Shown: positions 47,401 to 62,400 of the stretch, piece after piece | Layout: each line of letters starts with the position of its first letter | Position numbering within the stretch: position 1 is the stretch's first letter | Source: Obelidium mucronatum | Lineage: Eukaryota; Chytridiomycota; Chytridiomycetes; Chytridiales; Chytriomycetaceae | Length of the DNA: 64,000 nucleotides | Assembly (NCBI GenBank): GCA_025765595.1 | Contig: JAIVFH010000024.1 | Span: forward strand, 307,129-371,128 | Direction of reading: 5' to 3' | Position numbers and translations under genes: made by a program | Notes under the pieces: model-generated | Database searches by the model: none | What the model saw: the letters and a program-made list of their open reading frames with translations, nothing else | Told to the model about the DNA's origin: nothing

Positions 47401-50400
47401 TTTTTATTTTGGTTTGGATTGTTTCTGTTGGCAGCTCAGGCAAAAAGGGCACCTGAGTGGTTCTAGCACATTTCACCTCATCAGTATCCCCGTCCCAATA
47501 CTCCCACAGGATTGGAAGGCTTGGTGCAGGCCGAATTGGATCCCAGGTGGAGACAGGTTTGCTGGGCTGGCCTGCTCATTTCCCTTCCTTTTCTCTGGAA
47601 ATATATGGCTTTTACATCCAATTTGAAACATGATTCTAGGAATGGCCAAAAGAATGCAATTCTTCAGACAACCAGCAGTCCAACCACATGCAATGTCTAT
47701 ATATCTGAGCTCACCAGAGTGCCAACCGTCCTTTTTGTTTTACGTGTTTTTACGTGTTTTTATGCAGTAATTATTTGTGGTTTGCCAGGATTGCATGCCA
47801 AGATTGCAAAAGACTTGGATACTTCCCACACTATACTTCAGGGCACTGGAAGGTCCCCTTAAGTTTGGTTTTTTACGTGTTTATGCGTGTTTCTGCGTGT
47901 TTATCTGTGTTTATATGCGTGTTTTACTCGACATTACGTGTTTTACTCGACATTTACGTGTTTTCTAGGTGCTTTTATTCTGATTGTTTATCACCCAATA
48001 CTCTAGCCCCACAAACATCAATTTGTCTTTAGCTCAGTATGCAGAGAGCAGCAGCCTGTGCTGTTGTTGGTTGGTTGCCTCTGCCAACCTATTGTTCCCA
48101 TTCCCTACAAAGCCACCTTCTTCAGCCCTCTGTTGAGTTTAGTGTATTAGAATGCAGTATTTAGCTGTGTTTGATTTGGTTTTTATTTTGGTTTGGATTG
48201 TTTCTGTTGGCAGCTCAGGCAAAAGGGCACCTGAGTGGTTCTAGCACATTTCACCTCATCAGTATCCCCGTCCCAATACTCCCACAGGATTGGAAGGCTT
48301 GGTGCAGGCCGAATTGGATCCCAGGTGGAGACAGGTTTGCTGGGCTGGCCTGCTCATTTCCCTTCCTTTTCTCTGGAAATATATGGCTTTTACATCCAAT
48401 TTTGAAACATGATTCTAGGAATGGCCAAAAGAATGCAATTCTTCAGACAACCAGCAGTCCAACCATATGCAATGTCTATATCTGAGCTCACCAGAGTGCC
48501 ACCGTCCTTTTTGTTTTTACGTGTTTTTACGTGTTTTTATGCAGTAATTATTTGTGGTTTGCCAGGATTGCATGCCAAGATTGCAAAAGACTTGGATACT
48601 TCCCACACTATACTTCAGGGCACTGGAAGGGTCCCCTTAAGTTTGGTTTTTTACGTGTTTATGCGTGTTTCTGCGTGTTTATCTGTGTTTATGCGTGTTT
48701 TACTCGACATTTACGTGTTTTACCTCGACATTTACGTGTTTTCTAGGTGCTTTTATTCTGATTGTTTATCACCCAATACTCTAGCCCCACAACATCAATT
48801 TGTCTTTAGCTCAGTATGCAGAGAGCAGCAGCCTGTGCTGTTGTTGGTTTGGTTGCCTCTGCCAACCTATTGTTCCCATTCCCCTACAAAGCCACCTTCT
48901 TCAGCCCTCTGTTGATTTTAGTGTATTAGAATGCAGTATTTAGCTGTGTTTGATTTGGTTTTTATTTTGGTTTGGATGGTTTTCTGTTGGCAGCTCAGGC
49001 AAAAAGGGCACCTGAGTGGTTCTAGCACATTTCACCTCATCAGTATCCCCGTCCCAATACTCCCACAGGATTGGAAGGCTTGGTGCAGGCCGAATTGGAT
49101 CCCAGGTGGAGACAGGTTTGCTGGGCTGGCCTGCTCATTTCCCTTCCTTTTCTCTGGAAATATATGGCTTTTACATCCAATTTTGAACATGATTCTAGGA
49201 ATGGCCAAAAGAATGCAATTCTTCAGACAACCAGCAGTCCAACCATATGCAATGTCTATATATCTGAGCTCACCAGAGTGCCACCGTCCTTTTTGTTTTT
49301 ACGTGTTTTTACGTGTTTTTATGCAGTAATTATTTGTGGTTTGCCAGGATTGCATGCCAAGATTGCAAAAGACTTGGATACTTCCCACACTATACTTCAG
49401 GGCACTGGAAGGTCCCCTTAAGTTTGGTTTTTTACGTGTTTATGCGTGTTTCTGCGTGTTTATCTGTGTTTATGCGTGTTTTACTCGACATTTACGTGTT
49501 TTACTCGACATTTACGTGTTTTCTAGGTGCTTTTATTCTGATTGTTTATCACCCAATACTCTAGCCCCACAAACATCAATTTGTCTTTAGCTCAGTATGC
49601 AGAGAGCAGCAGCCTGTGCTGTTGTTGGTTTGGTTGCCTCTGCCAACCTATTGTTCCCATTCCCCTACAAAGCCACCTTCTTCAGCCCTCTGTTGAGTTT
49701 AGTGTATTAGAATGCAGTATTTAGCTGTGTTTGATTTGGTTTTTATTTTGGTTTGGATTGTTTCTGTTGGCAGCTCAGGCAAAAAGGGCACCTGAGTGGT
49801 TCTAGCACATTTCACCTCATCAGTATCCCCGTCCCAATACTCCCACAGGATTGGAAGGCTTGGTGCAGGCCGAATTGGATCCCAGGTGGAGACAGGTTTG
49901 CTGGGCTGGCCTGCTCATTTCCCTTCCTTTTCTCTGGAAATATATGGCTTTTACATCCAATTTTGAAACATGATTCTAGGAATGGCCAAAAGAATGCAAT
50001 TCTTCAGACAACCAGCAGTCCAACCATATGCAATGTCTATATATCTGAGCTCACCAGAGTGCCACCGTCCTTTTTGTTTTTACGTGTTTTTACGTGTTTT
50101 TATGCAGTAATTATTTGTGGTTTGCCAGGATTGCATGCCAAGATTGCAAAAGACTTGGATACTTCCCACACTATACTTCAGGGCACTGGAAGGTCCCCTT
50201 AAGTTTGGTTTTTTACGTGTTTATGCGTTGTTTCTGCGTGTTTATCTGTGTTTATGCGTGTTTTACTCGACATTTACGTGTTTACCTCGACATTTACGTG
50301 TTTTACCTCGACATTTACGTGTTTTACTCGACATTTACGTGTTTTACTCGACATTTACGTGTTTTACTCGACATTTACGTGTTTTCTAGGTGCTTTTATT

Positions 50401-53400
50401 CTGATTGTTTATCACCCAATACTCTAGCCCCACAAACATCAATGTGTCTTTAGCTCAGTATGCAGAGAGCAGCAGCCTGTGCTGTTGTGGGTTTGGTTGC
50501 CCTCTGCCAACCTATTGTTCCCATTCCCCTACAAAGCCACCTTCTTCAGCCCTCTGTTGAGTTTAGTGTATTAGAATGCAGTATTTAGCTGTGTTTGATT
50601 TGGTTTTTATTTTGGTTTGGATTGTTTCTGTTGGCAGCTCAGGCAAAAAGGGCACCTGAGTGGTTCTAGCACATTTCACCTCATCAGTATCCCCGTCCCA
50701 ATACTCCCACAGGATTGGAAGGCTTGGTGCAGGCCGAATTGGATCCCAGGTGGAGACAGGTTTGCTGGGCTGGCCTGCTCATTTCCCTTCCTTTTCTCTG
50801 GAAATATATGGCTTTTACATCCAATTTTGAAACATGATTCTAGGAATTGGCCAAAAGAATGCAATTCTTCAGACAACCAGCAGTCCAACCACATGCAATG
50901 TCTATATATCTGAGTTCACCAGAGTGCCACCGTCCTTTTTGTTTTTACGTGTTTTTACGTGTTTTTTATGCAGTAATTATTTGTGGTTTGCCAGGATTGC
51001 ATGCCAAGAATTGCAAAAGACTTGGATACTTCCCACACTATACTTCAGGCACTGGAAGGTCCCCTTAAGTTTGGTTTTACGTGTTTATGCTTTTTCTGCG
51101 TGTTAGCTGTGTTATAATGCGTGTTTTACTCGAATTTACGTGTTTTACTCGACATTTACGTGTTTTCTAGGTGCTTTTATTCTGATTGTTATCACCCAAT
51201 ACTCTAGCCCCACAAACATCAATTTGTCTTTAGCTCAGTATGCAGAGAGCAGCAGCCTGTGCTGTTGTTGGTTTGGTTGCCTCTGCCAACCTATTGTTCC
51301 CATTCCCCTACAAAGCCACCTTCTTCAGCCCTCTGTTGAGTTTAGTGTATTAGAATGCAGTATTTAGCTGTGTTTGATTTGGTTTTTATTTTTGGTTTGG
51401 ATTGTTTCTGTTGGCAGCTCAGGCAAAAAGGGCACCTGAGTGGTTCTAGCACATTTCACCTCATCAGTATCCCCGTCCCAATACTCCCCACAGGATTGGA
51501 AGGCTTGGTGCAGGCCGAATTGGATCCCAGGTGGAGACAGGTTTGCTGGGCTGGCCTGCTCATTTCCCTTCCTTTTCTCTGGAAATATATGGCTTTTACA
51601 TCCAATTTTGAAACATGATTCTAGGAATGGCCAAAAGAATGCAATTCTTCAGACAACCAGCAGTCCAACCATATGCAATGTCTATATATCTGAGTTCACC
51701 AGAGTGCCACCGTCCTTTTTGTTTTTACGTGTTTTTACGTGTTTTTATGCAGTAATTATTTGTGGTTTGCCAGGATTGCATGCCAAGATTGCAAAAGACT
51801 TGGATACTTCCCACACTATACTTCAGGGCACTGGAAGGTCCCCTTAAGTTTGGGTTTTTACGTGTTTATGCGTGTTTCTGCGTGTTTATCTGTGTTTATG
51901 CGTGTTTTACTCGACATTTACGGGTTTTTACTCGACATTTACGTGTTTTACTCGACATTTACGTGTTTTACCTCGACATTTACGTGTTTTACTCGACATT
52001 TACGTGTTTTACTCGACATTTACGTGTTTTACTCGACATTTACGTGTTTTTACTCGACATTTACGTGTTTTCTAGGTGCTTTTATTCTGATTGTTTATCA
52101 CCCAATACTCTAGCCCCACAAACATCAATTTGTCTTTAGCTCAGTAATGCAGAGAGCAGCAGCCTGTGCTGTTGTGGTTGGTTGCCTCTGCCACCCTATT
52201 GTTCCCATTCCCCTACAAAGCCACCTTCTTCAGCCCTCTGTTGAGTTAGGTATTAGAATGCAGTATTTAGCTGTGTTTGATTTGGTTTTTATTTTGGTTT
52301 GGATTGTTTCTGTTGGCAGCTCAGGCAAAAAGGGCACCTGAGTGGTTCTAGCACATTTCACCTCATCAGTATCCCCGTCCCAATACTCCCACAGGATTGG
52401 AAGGCTTGGTGCGGCCGAATTGGATCCCAGGTGGAGACAGGTTTTGCTGGGCTGGCCTGCTCATTTCCCTTCCTTTTCTCTGGAAATTATGGCCTTTTAC
52501 ATCCAATTTTGAAACATGATTCTAGGAATGGCCAAAAGAATGCAATTCTTCAGACAACCAGCAGTCCAACCATATGCAATGTCTATATATCTGAGCTCAC
52601 AGAGTGCCACCGTCCTTTTTGTTTTTACGTGTTTTTTACGTGTTTTTATGCAGTAATTATTTGTGGTTTGCCAGGATTGCATGCCAAGATTGCAAAAGAC
52701 TTGGATACTTCCCACACTATACTTCAGGGCACTGGAAGGTCCCCTTAAGTTTTGGTTTTTTACGTGTTTATGCGTGTTTCTGCGTGTTTAATCTGTGTTT
52801 ATGCGTGTTTTACTCGACATTTACGTGTTTTACTCGACATTACGTGTTTTACTCGACATTTACGTGTTTTACTCGACATTTACGTGTTTTACCTCGACAT
52901 TTACGTGTTTTCTAGGTGCTTTTATTCTGATTGTTTATCACCCAATACTCTAGCCCCACAAAACATCAATTTGTCTTTAGCTCAGTATGCAGAGAGCAGC
53001 AGCCTGTGCTGTTGTTGGTTTGGTTGCCTCTGCCAACCTATTGTTCCCATTCCCCTACAAAGCCACCTTCTTCAGCCCTCTGTTGAGTTAGTGTATTAGA
53101 ATGCAGTATTTAGCTGTGTTGATTTGGTTTTTATTTTGGTTTGGATTGTTTCTGTTGGCAGCTCAGGCAAAAAGGGCACCTGAGTGGTTCTAGCACATTT
53201 CACCTCATCAGTATCCCCGTCCCAATACTCCCACAGGATTGGAAGGCTTGGTGCAGGCCGAATTGGATCCCAGGTGGAGACAGGTTTGCTGGGCTTGGCC
53301 TGCTCATTTCCCTTCCTTTTCTCTGGAAATATATGGCTTTTACATCCAATTTTGAAACATGATTCTAGGAATGGCCAAAAGAATGCAATTCTTCAGACAA

Positions 53401-56400
53401 CCAGCAGTCCAACCATATGCAATGTCTATATATCTGAGCTCACCAGAGTGCCACCGTCCTTTTTGTTTTTACGTGTTTTTACGTGTTTTTATGCAGTAAT
53501 TATTTGTGGTTTGCCAGGATTGCATGCCAAGATTGCAAAAGACTTGGATACCCCACACTATACTTCAGGGCACTGGAAGGTCCCCTTAAGTTTGGTTTTT
53601 TACGTGTTTAGCTGTTTGTGTTTATCTGTGTTTATGCGTGTTTTACTCGACATTTAGTGTTTTACTCGACATTTACGTTTTATCGACTTTACGTGTTTAC
53701 TCGACATTTACGTGTTTTACTCGACATTTAGTGTTTTACTCGACATTTACGTGTTTTACTCGACATTTACGTGTTTCTAGGTGCTTTTATTTGATTGTTT
53801 ATCACCCAATACTCTAGCCCCACAAACATCAATTTGTCTTTAGCTCAGTATGCAGAGAGCAGCAGCCTGTGCTGTTGTTGGTTTGGTTGCCTCTGCCAAC
53901 CTATTGTTCCCATTCCCCTACAAAGCCACCTTCTTCAGCCCTCTGTTGAGTTTAGTGTATTAGAATGCAGTATTTAGCTGTGTTTGATTTGGTTTTTATT
54001 TTGGTTTGGATTGTTTCTGTTGGCAGCTCAGGCAAAAAGGGCACCTGAGTGGTTCTAGCACATTTCACCTCATCAGTATCCCCGTCCCAATACTCCCACA
54101 GGATTGGAAGGCTTGGTGCAGGCCGAATTGGATCCCAGGTGGAGACAGGTTTGCTGGGCTGGCCTGCTCATTTCCCTTCCTTTTCTCTGGAAATATATGG
54201 CTTTTACATCCAATTTTGAAACATGATTCTAGGAATGGCCAAAAGAATGCAATTCTTCAGAAAACCAGCAGTCCAACCATATGCAATGCCTATATATCTG
54301 AGCTCACCAGAGTGCCACCGTCCTTTTTGTTTTTACGTGTTTTTACGTGTTTTTATGTAGTAATTATTTGTGGTTTGCCAGGATTGCATGCCAAGATTGC
54401 AAAAGACTTGGATACTTCCCACACTATACTTCAGGGCACTGAAGGTCCCCTTAAGTTTGGTTTTTTACGTGTTTATGCGTGTTTCTGCGTGTTTATCTGT
54501 GTTTATGCGTGTTTTACTCGACATTTACGTGTTTTACTCGACATTTACGTGTTTTACTCGACATTTACGTGTTTTACTCGACATTTACGTGTTTTCTAGG
54601 TGCTTTTATTCTGATTGTTTATCACCCAATACTCTAGCCCCAAACATCAATTTGTCTTTAGCTCAGTATGCAGAGAGCAGCAGCCTGTGCTGTTGTTGGT
54701 TTGGTTGCCTCTGCCAACCTATTGTTCCCATTCCCTACAAAGCCACCTTCTTCAGCCCTCTGTTGAGTTTAGTGTATTAGAATGCAGTATTTAGCTGTGT
54801 TTGATTTGGTTTTTATTTTGGTTTGGATTGTTTCTGTTGGCAGCTCAGGCAAAAAGGGCACCTGAGTGGTTCTAGCACATTTCACCTCATCAGTATCCCC
54901 GTCCCAATACTCCCACAGGATTGGAAGGCTTGGTGCAGGCCGAATTGGATCCCAGGTGGAGACAGGTTTGCTGGGCTGGCCTGCTCATTTCCCTTCCTTT
55001 TCTCTGGAAATATATGGCTTTTACATCCAATTTTGAAACATGATTCTAGGAATGGCCAAAAGAATGCAATTCTTCAGACAACCAGCAGTCCAACCATATG
55101 CAATGTCTATATATCTGAGCTCACCAGAGTGCCACCGTCCTTTTTGTTTTTACGTGTTTTTACGTGTTTTTATGCAGTAATTATTTGTGGTTTGCCAGGA
55201 TTGCATGCCAAGATTGCAAAAGACTTGGATACTTCCCACACTATACTTCAGGGCACTGGAAGGTCCCCTTAAGTTTGGTTTTTTACGTTTTATGCGTGTT
55301 GTTTCTGCGTGTTTATCTGGTTTATGCGTGTTTTACTCGACATTTACGTGTTTTACTCGACATTTACGTGTTTTACTCGACATTTACGTGTTTTACTCGA
55401 CATTTACGTGTTTTACTCGACATTTACGTGTTTTCTAGGTGCTTTTATTCTGATTGTTTATCACCCAATACTCTAGCCCCACAAACATCAATTTGTCTTT
55501 AGCTCAGTATGCAGAGAGCAGCAGCCTGTGCTGTTGTTGGTTTGGTTGCCTCTGCCAACCTATTGTTCCCATTCCCCTACAAAGCCACCTTCTTCAGCCC
55601 TCTGTTGAGTTTAGTGTATTAGAATGCAGTATTTAGCTGTGTTTGATTTGGTTTTTATTTTGGTTTGGATTGTTTCTGTTGGCAGCTCAGGCAAAAAGGG
55701 CACCTGAGTGGTTCTAGCACATTTCACCTCATCAGTATCCCCGTCCCAATACTCCCACAGGATTGGAAGGCTTGGTGCAGGCCGAATTGGATCCCAGGTG
55801 GAGACAGGTTTGCTGGGCTGGCCTGCTCATTTCCCTTCCTTTTCTCTGGAAATATATGGCTTTTACATCCAATTTTGAAACATGATTCTAGGAATGGCCA
55901 AAAGAATGCAATTCTTCAGAAACCAGCAGTCCAACCATATGCAATGTCTATATATCTGAGCTCACCAGAGTGCCACCGTCCTTTTTGTTTTTACGTGTTT
56001 TTACGTGTTTTTATGCAGTAATTATTTGTGGTTTGCCAGGATTGCATGCCAAGATTGCAAAAGACTTGGATACTTCCCACACTATACTTCAGGGCACTGG
56101 AAGGTCCCCTTAAGTTTGGTTTTTTACGTGTTTATGCGTTTGTTTCTGCGTGTTTATCTGTGTTTATGCGTGTTTTATCGACATTTACGTTTTACTCGAC
56201 ATTTACGTGTTTTACTCGTTACGTGTTTACTCGACATTTACGTGTTTTACTCGACATTTACGTGTTTTCTAGGTGCTTTTATTCTGATTGTTTATCACCC
56301 AATACTCTAGCCCCACAAACATCAATTTGTCTTTAGCTCAGTATGCAGAGAGCAGCAGCCTGTGCTGTTGTTGGTTTGGTTGCCTCTGCCAACCTATTGT

Positions 56401-59400
56401 TCCCATTCCCCTACAAAGCCACCTTCTTCAGCCCTCTGTTGAGTTTAGTGTATTAGAATGCAGTATTTAGCTGTGTTTGATTTGGTTTTTATTTTGGTTT
56501 GGATTGTTTCTGTTGGCAGCTCAGGCAAAAGGGCACCTGAGTGGTTCTAGCACATTTCACCTCATCAGTATCCCCGTCCCAATACTCCCACAGGATTGGA
56601 AGGCTTGGTGCAGGCCGAATTGGATCCCAGGTGGAGACAGGTTTGCTGGGCTGGCCTGCTCATTTCCCTTCCTTTTCTCTGGAAATATATGGCTTTTACA
56701 TCCAATTTTGAAACATGATTCTAGGAATGGCCAAAAGAATGCAATTCTTCAGACAACCAGCAGTCCAACCATATGCAATGTCTATATATCTGAGTTCACC
56801 AGAGTGCCACCGTCCTTTTTTTTTTTTTACGTGTTTTTACGTGTTTTTATGCAGTAGTAATTATTTGTGGTTTGCCAGGATTGCATGCCAAGATTGCAAA
56901 AGACTTGGATACTTCCCACACTATACTTCAGGGCACTGGAAGGTCCCCTTAAGTTTGGTTTTTTACGTGTTTATGCGTGTTTCTGCGTGTTTATCTGTGT
57001 TTATGCGTGTTTTACTCATTTACGTGTTTTACTCGACATTTACGTGTTTACTCGACATTTACGTGTTTTACTCGACATTTACGTGTTTTACTCGACATTT
57101 ACGTGTTTTACTCGACATTTACGTGTTTTACTCGACATTTACGTGTTTTCTAGGTGCTTTATTCTGATTGTTTATCACCCAATACTCTAGCCCCACAAAC
57201 ATCAATTTGTCTTTAGCTCAGTATGCAGAGAGCAGCAGCCTGTGCTGTTGTTGGTTTGGTTGCCTCTGCCAACCTATTGTTCCCATTCCCCTACAAAGCC
57301 ACCTTCTTCAGCCCTCTGTTGAGTTTAGTGTATTAGAATGCAGTATTTAGCTGTGTTTGATTTGGTTTTTATTTTGGTTTGGATTGTTTCTGTTGGCAGC
57401 TCAGGCAAAAAGGGCACCTGAGTGGTTCTAGCACATTTCACCTCATCAGTATCCCCGTCCCAATACCCACAGGATTGGAAGGCTTGGTGCAGGCCGAATT
57501 GGATCCCAGGTGGAGACAGGTTTGCTGGGCTGGCCTGCTCATTTCCCTTCCTTTTCTCTGGAAATATATGGCTTTTACATCCAATTTTGAAACATGATTC
57601 TAGGAATGGCCAAAAGAATGCATTCTTCAGACAACCAGCAGTCCAACCATATGCAATGTCTATATATCTGAGCTCAGACCAGAGTGCCACCGTCCTTTTT
57701 GTTTTACGTGTTTTTACGTGTTTTATGCAGTAATTATTTGTGGTTTGCCAGGATTGCATGCCAAGATTGCAAAAGACTTGGATACTTCCCACACTATACT
57801 TCAGGGCACTGGAAGGTCCCCTTAAGTTTGGTTTTTACGTGTTTATGCGTGTGTTTCTGCGTTTGTTTATCTGTTTTATGCGTGTTTTACTCGACATTTA
57901 CGTGTTTTACTCGACATTTACGTGTTTTACTCGACATTTACGTGTTTTACTCGACATTTACGTGTTTACTCGACATTTACGTGTTTCTAGGTGCTTTTAT
58001 TCTGATTGTTTATCACCCAATACTCTAGCCCCACAAACATCAATTTGTCTTTAGCTCAGTATGCGAGAGCAGCAGCCTGTGCTGTTGTTGGTTTGGTTGC
58101 CTCTGCCAACCTATTGTTCCCATTCCCCTACAAAGCCACCTTCTTCAGCCCTCTGTTGAGTTTAGTGTATTAGAATGCAGTATTTAGCTGTGTTTGATTT
58201 GGTTTATTTTGGTTTGGATTGTTCTGTTGGCAGCTCAGGCAAAAAGGGCACCTGAGTGGTTCTAGCACATTTCACCTCATCAGTATCCCCGTCCCAATAC
58301 TCCACAGGATTGGAAGGCTTGGTGCAGGCCGAATTGGATCCCAGGTGGAGACAGGTTTGCTGGGCTGGCCTGCTCATTTCCCTTCCTTTTCTCTGGAAAT
58401 ATATGGCTTTTACATCCAATTTTGAAACATGATTCTAGGAATGGCCAAAAGAATGCAATTCTTCAGACAACCAGCAGTCCAACCATATGCAATGTCTATA
58501 TATCTGAGCTCACCAGAGTGCCACCGTCCTTTTGTTTTTACGTGTTTTACGTGTTTTTATGCAGTAATTATTTGTGGTTTGCCAGGATTGCATGCCAAGA
58601 TGCAAAAGACTTGGATACTTCCCACACTATACTTCAGGGCACTGGAAGGTCCCTTAGTTTGGTTTTTTACGTGTTTTATGCTGTTCTGCGTGTTTATCTG
58701 TGTTTATGCGTGTTTTTACTCGACATTTACGTTGTGTGTTTTACTCGACATTTACGTGTTTACTCGACATTTACGTGTTTTACTCGACATTTACGTGTTT
58801 TACTCGACATTTACGTGTTTCTAGGTGCTTTTATTCTGATTGTTTATCACCCAATACTCTAGCCCCACAAACATCAATTGTCTTTAGCTCAGTATGGCAG
58901 AGAGCAGCAGTGTGCTGTTGTTGGTTTGGTTGCCTCTGCCAACCTATTGTTCCCATTCCCCTACAAAGCCACCTTCTTCAGCCCTCTGTTGAGTTTAGTG
59001 TATTAGAATGCAGTATTTAGCTGTGTTTGATTTGGTTTTTATTTTGGTTTGGATTGTTTTCTGTTGGCAGCTCAGGCAAAAAACGGGCACCTGAGTGGTT
59101 CTAGCCACATTTCACCTCATCAGTATCCCCGTCCCAATACTTCCCACAGGATTGGAAGGCTTGGTGCAGGCCGAATTGGATCCCAGGTGGAGACAGGTTT
59201 GCTGGGCTGGCCTGCTCATTTCCCTTCCTTTTCTCTGGAATATATGGCTTTTACATCCAATTTTGAAAATGATTCTAGGAATGGCCAAAAGAATGCAATT
59301 CTTCAGACAACCAGCAGTCCAACCATATGCAATGATCTATATATCTGAGCTCACCAGGGAGTGGCCACCGTCCTTTTTGTTGGTACGGGTTTTTACGTGT

Positions 59401-62400
59401 TTTTATGCAGTAGTAATTATTTGTGGTTTGCCAGGATTGCATGCAAGATTGCAAAAGACTTGGGATACTTTCCCACACTATACTTCAGTGGCACTGGAAG
59501 GTCCCCTTAAGTTTGGTTTTTTTACGTGTTGTAGCGGTTGTTTCTGCGTGTTTATTCTGTGTTTTATGCGTGTGTTTTACTCGACATTTACGTGTTTTTA
59601 CTCGACATTTACGTGTTTTACTCGACATTTACGTGTTTTACTCGACATTTTACGGGTTTGTTACTCGACATATTTCCGTGTTTTACTCGACATTTTACAG
59701 TGCTTTTTACTCGAAATTTACGTGTTTTCTAGGTGCTTTTTTATTCTGATTGTTTATCACCCAATACTCTAGCCCCACAAACATCAATTTGTCTTTAGCT
59801 CAGTATGCAGAGAGCAGCAGCCTGTGCTGTGTTGGTTTGGTTGCCTCTGCCAACATATTGGTTCCCATTCCCCTACAAAGCCACCCTCTTCAGCCCTCTG
59901 TTGAGTTTAGTGTATTAGAATGCCGTATTTAGCTTGTGTTTGATTGGTTTTTATTTTGGTTTGGATTGTTTCTGTTGGCAGCTCAGGGCAAAAAGGGCAC
60001 CTGAGTGGTTCTCTAGCAACATTTCACTCATCAGTATCCCCGTCCCAATACTCCCACAGGATTGGAAGGCTTGGTGCAGGCCGAATTGGATCCCAGGTGG
60101 AGACAGGTTTGCTGGGCTGGCCTTGCTCATTTCCCTTCCTTTTCTCTGGAAATATATGGCTTTTACATCCAAATTTTGAAACATGATTCTAGGATGGCCA
60201 AAAGAATGCAATTCTTCAGACAACCAGCAGTCCAACCATATGCAATGTCTATATATCTGAGCTCACCAGAGTGCCACCGTCCTTTTTGTTTTTACGTGTT
60301 TTTACGTGTTTTTATGTAGTAATTATTTGTGGTTTGCCAGGATTGCATGCCAAGATTGCAAAAGACTTGGATACTTCCCACACTATACTTCAGGGCACTG
60401 GAAGGTCCCCTTAAGTTTGGTTTTTTACGTGTTTATGCGTGTTTCTGCGTGTTTATCTGTGTTTATGCGTGTTTTACTCGACATTTACGTGTTTTACTCG
60501 ACATTTACGTGTTTTACTCGACATTTACGTGTTTACTCGACATTTACGTGTTTTCTAGGCTTTTATTCTGATTGTTTATCACCCAATACTCTAGCCCCAC
60601 AAACATCAATTTGTCTTTAGCTCAGTATGCAGAGAGCAGCAGCCTGTGCTGTTGTTGGTTTGGTTGCCTCTGCCAACCTATTGTTCCCATTCCCCTACAA
60701 AGCCACCTTCTTCAGCCCTCTGTTGAGTTTAGTGTATTAGAATGCAGTATTTAGCTGTGTTTGATTTGGTTTTTATTTTGGTTTGGATTGTTTCTGTTGG
60801 CAGCTCAGGCAAAAAGGGCACCTGAGTGGTTCTAGCACATTTCACCTCATCAGTATCCCCGTCCCAATACTCCCACAGGATTGGAAGGCTTGGTGCAGGC
60901 CGAATTGGATCCCAGGTGGAGACAGGTTTGCTGGGCTGGCCTGCTCATTTCCCTTCCTTTTCTCTGGAAATATATGGCTTTTACATCCAATTTTGAAACA
61001 TGATTCTAGGAATGGCCAAAAGAATGCAATTCTTCAGACAACCAGCAGTCCAACCATATGCAATGTCTATATATCTGAGCTCACCAGAGTGCCACCGTCC
61101 TTTTTGTTTTACGTGTTTTTACGTGTTTTTATGCAGTAATTATTTGTGGTTTGCCAGGATTGCATGCCAAGATTGCAAAGACTTGGATACTTCCCACACT
61201 ATACTTCAGGGCACTGGAAGGTCCCCTTAAGTTTGGTTTTTTACGTGTTTATGCGTGTTTCTGCGTGTTTATCTGTGTTTATGCGTGTTTTACTCGACAT
61301 TTACGTGTTTTACTCGACATTTACGTGTTTTACTCGACATTTACGTGTTTTACTCGACATTTACGTGTTTTACTCGACATACTTTTATTCTGATTGTTTA
61401 TCACCCAATACTCTAGCCCCACAAACATCAATTTGTCTTTAGCTCAGTATGCAGAGAGCAGCAGCCTGTGCTGTTGTTGGTTTGGTTGCCTCTGCCAACC
61501 TATTGTTCCCATTCCCCTACAAAGCCACCTTCTTCAGCCCTCTGTTGAGTTTAGTGTATTAGAATGCAGTATTTAGCTGTGTTTGATTTGGTTTTTATTT
61601 TGGTTTGGATTGTTTCTGTTGGCAGCTCAGGCAAAAAGGGCACCTGAGTGGTTCTAGCACATTTCACCTCATCAGTATCCCCGTCCCAATACTCCCACAG
61701 GATTGGAAGGCTTGGTGCAGGCCGAATTGGATCCCAGGTGGAGACAGGTTTGCTGGGCTGGCCTGCTCATTTCCCTTCCTTTTCTCTGGAAATATATGGC
61801 TTTTACATCCAATTTTGAAACATGATTCTAGGAATGGCCAAAAGAATGCAATTCTTCAGACAACCAGCAGTCCAACCATATGCAATGTCTATATATCTGA
61901 GCTCACCAGAGTGCCACCGTCCTTTTTGTTTTTACGTGTTTTTACGTGTTTTATAGTAATTATTTGTGGTTTGCCAGGATTGCATGCCAAGATTGCAAAA
62001 GACTTGGATACTTCCCACACTATACTTCAGGGCACTGGAAGGTCCCCTTAAGTTTGGTTTTTTACGTGTTTATGCGTGTTTCTGCGTGTTTATCTGTGTT
62101 TATGTGTGTTTTACTCGACATTTACGTGTTTTACTCGACATTTACGTGTTTTACTCGACATTTACGTGTTTTACTCGACATTTACGTGTTTTCTAGGTGC
62201 TTTTATTCTGATTGTTTATCACCCAATACTCTAGCCCCACAAACATCAATTTGTCTTTAGCTCAGTATGCAGAGAGCAGCAGCCTGTGCTGTTGTTGGTT
62301 TGGTTGCCTCTGCCAACCTATTGTTCCCATTCCCCTACAAAGCCACCTTCTTCAGCCCTCTGTTGAGTTTAGTGTATTAGAATGCAGTATTTAGCTGTGT

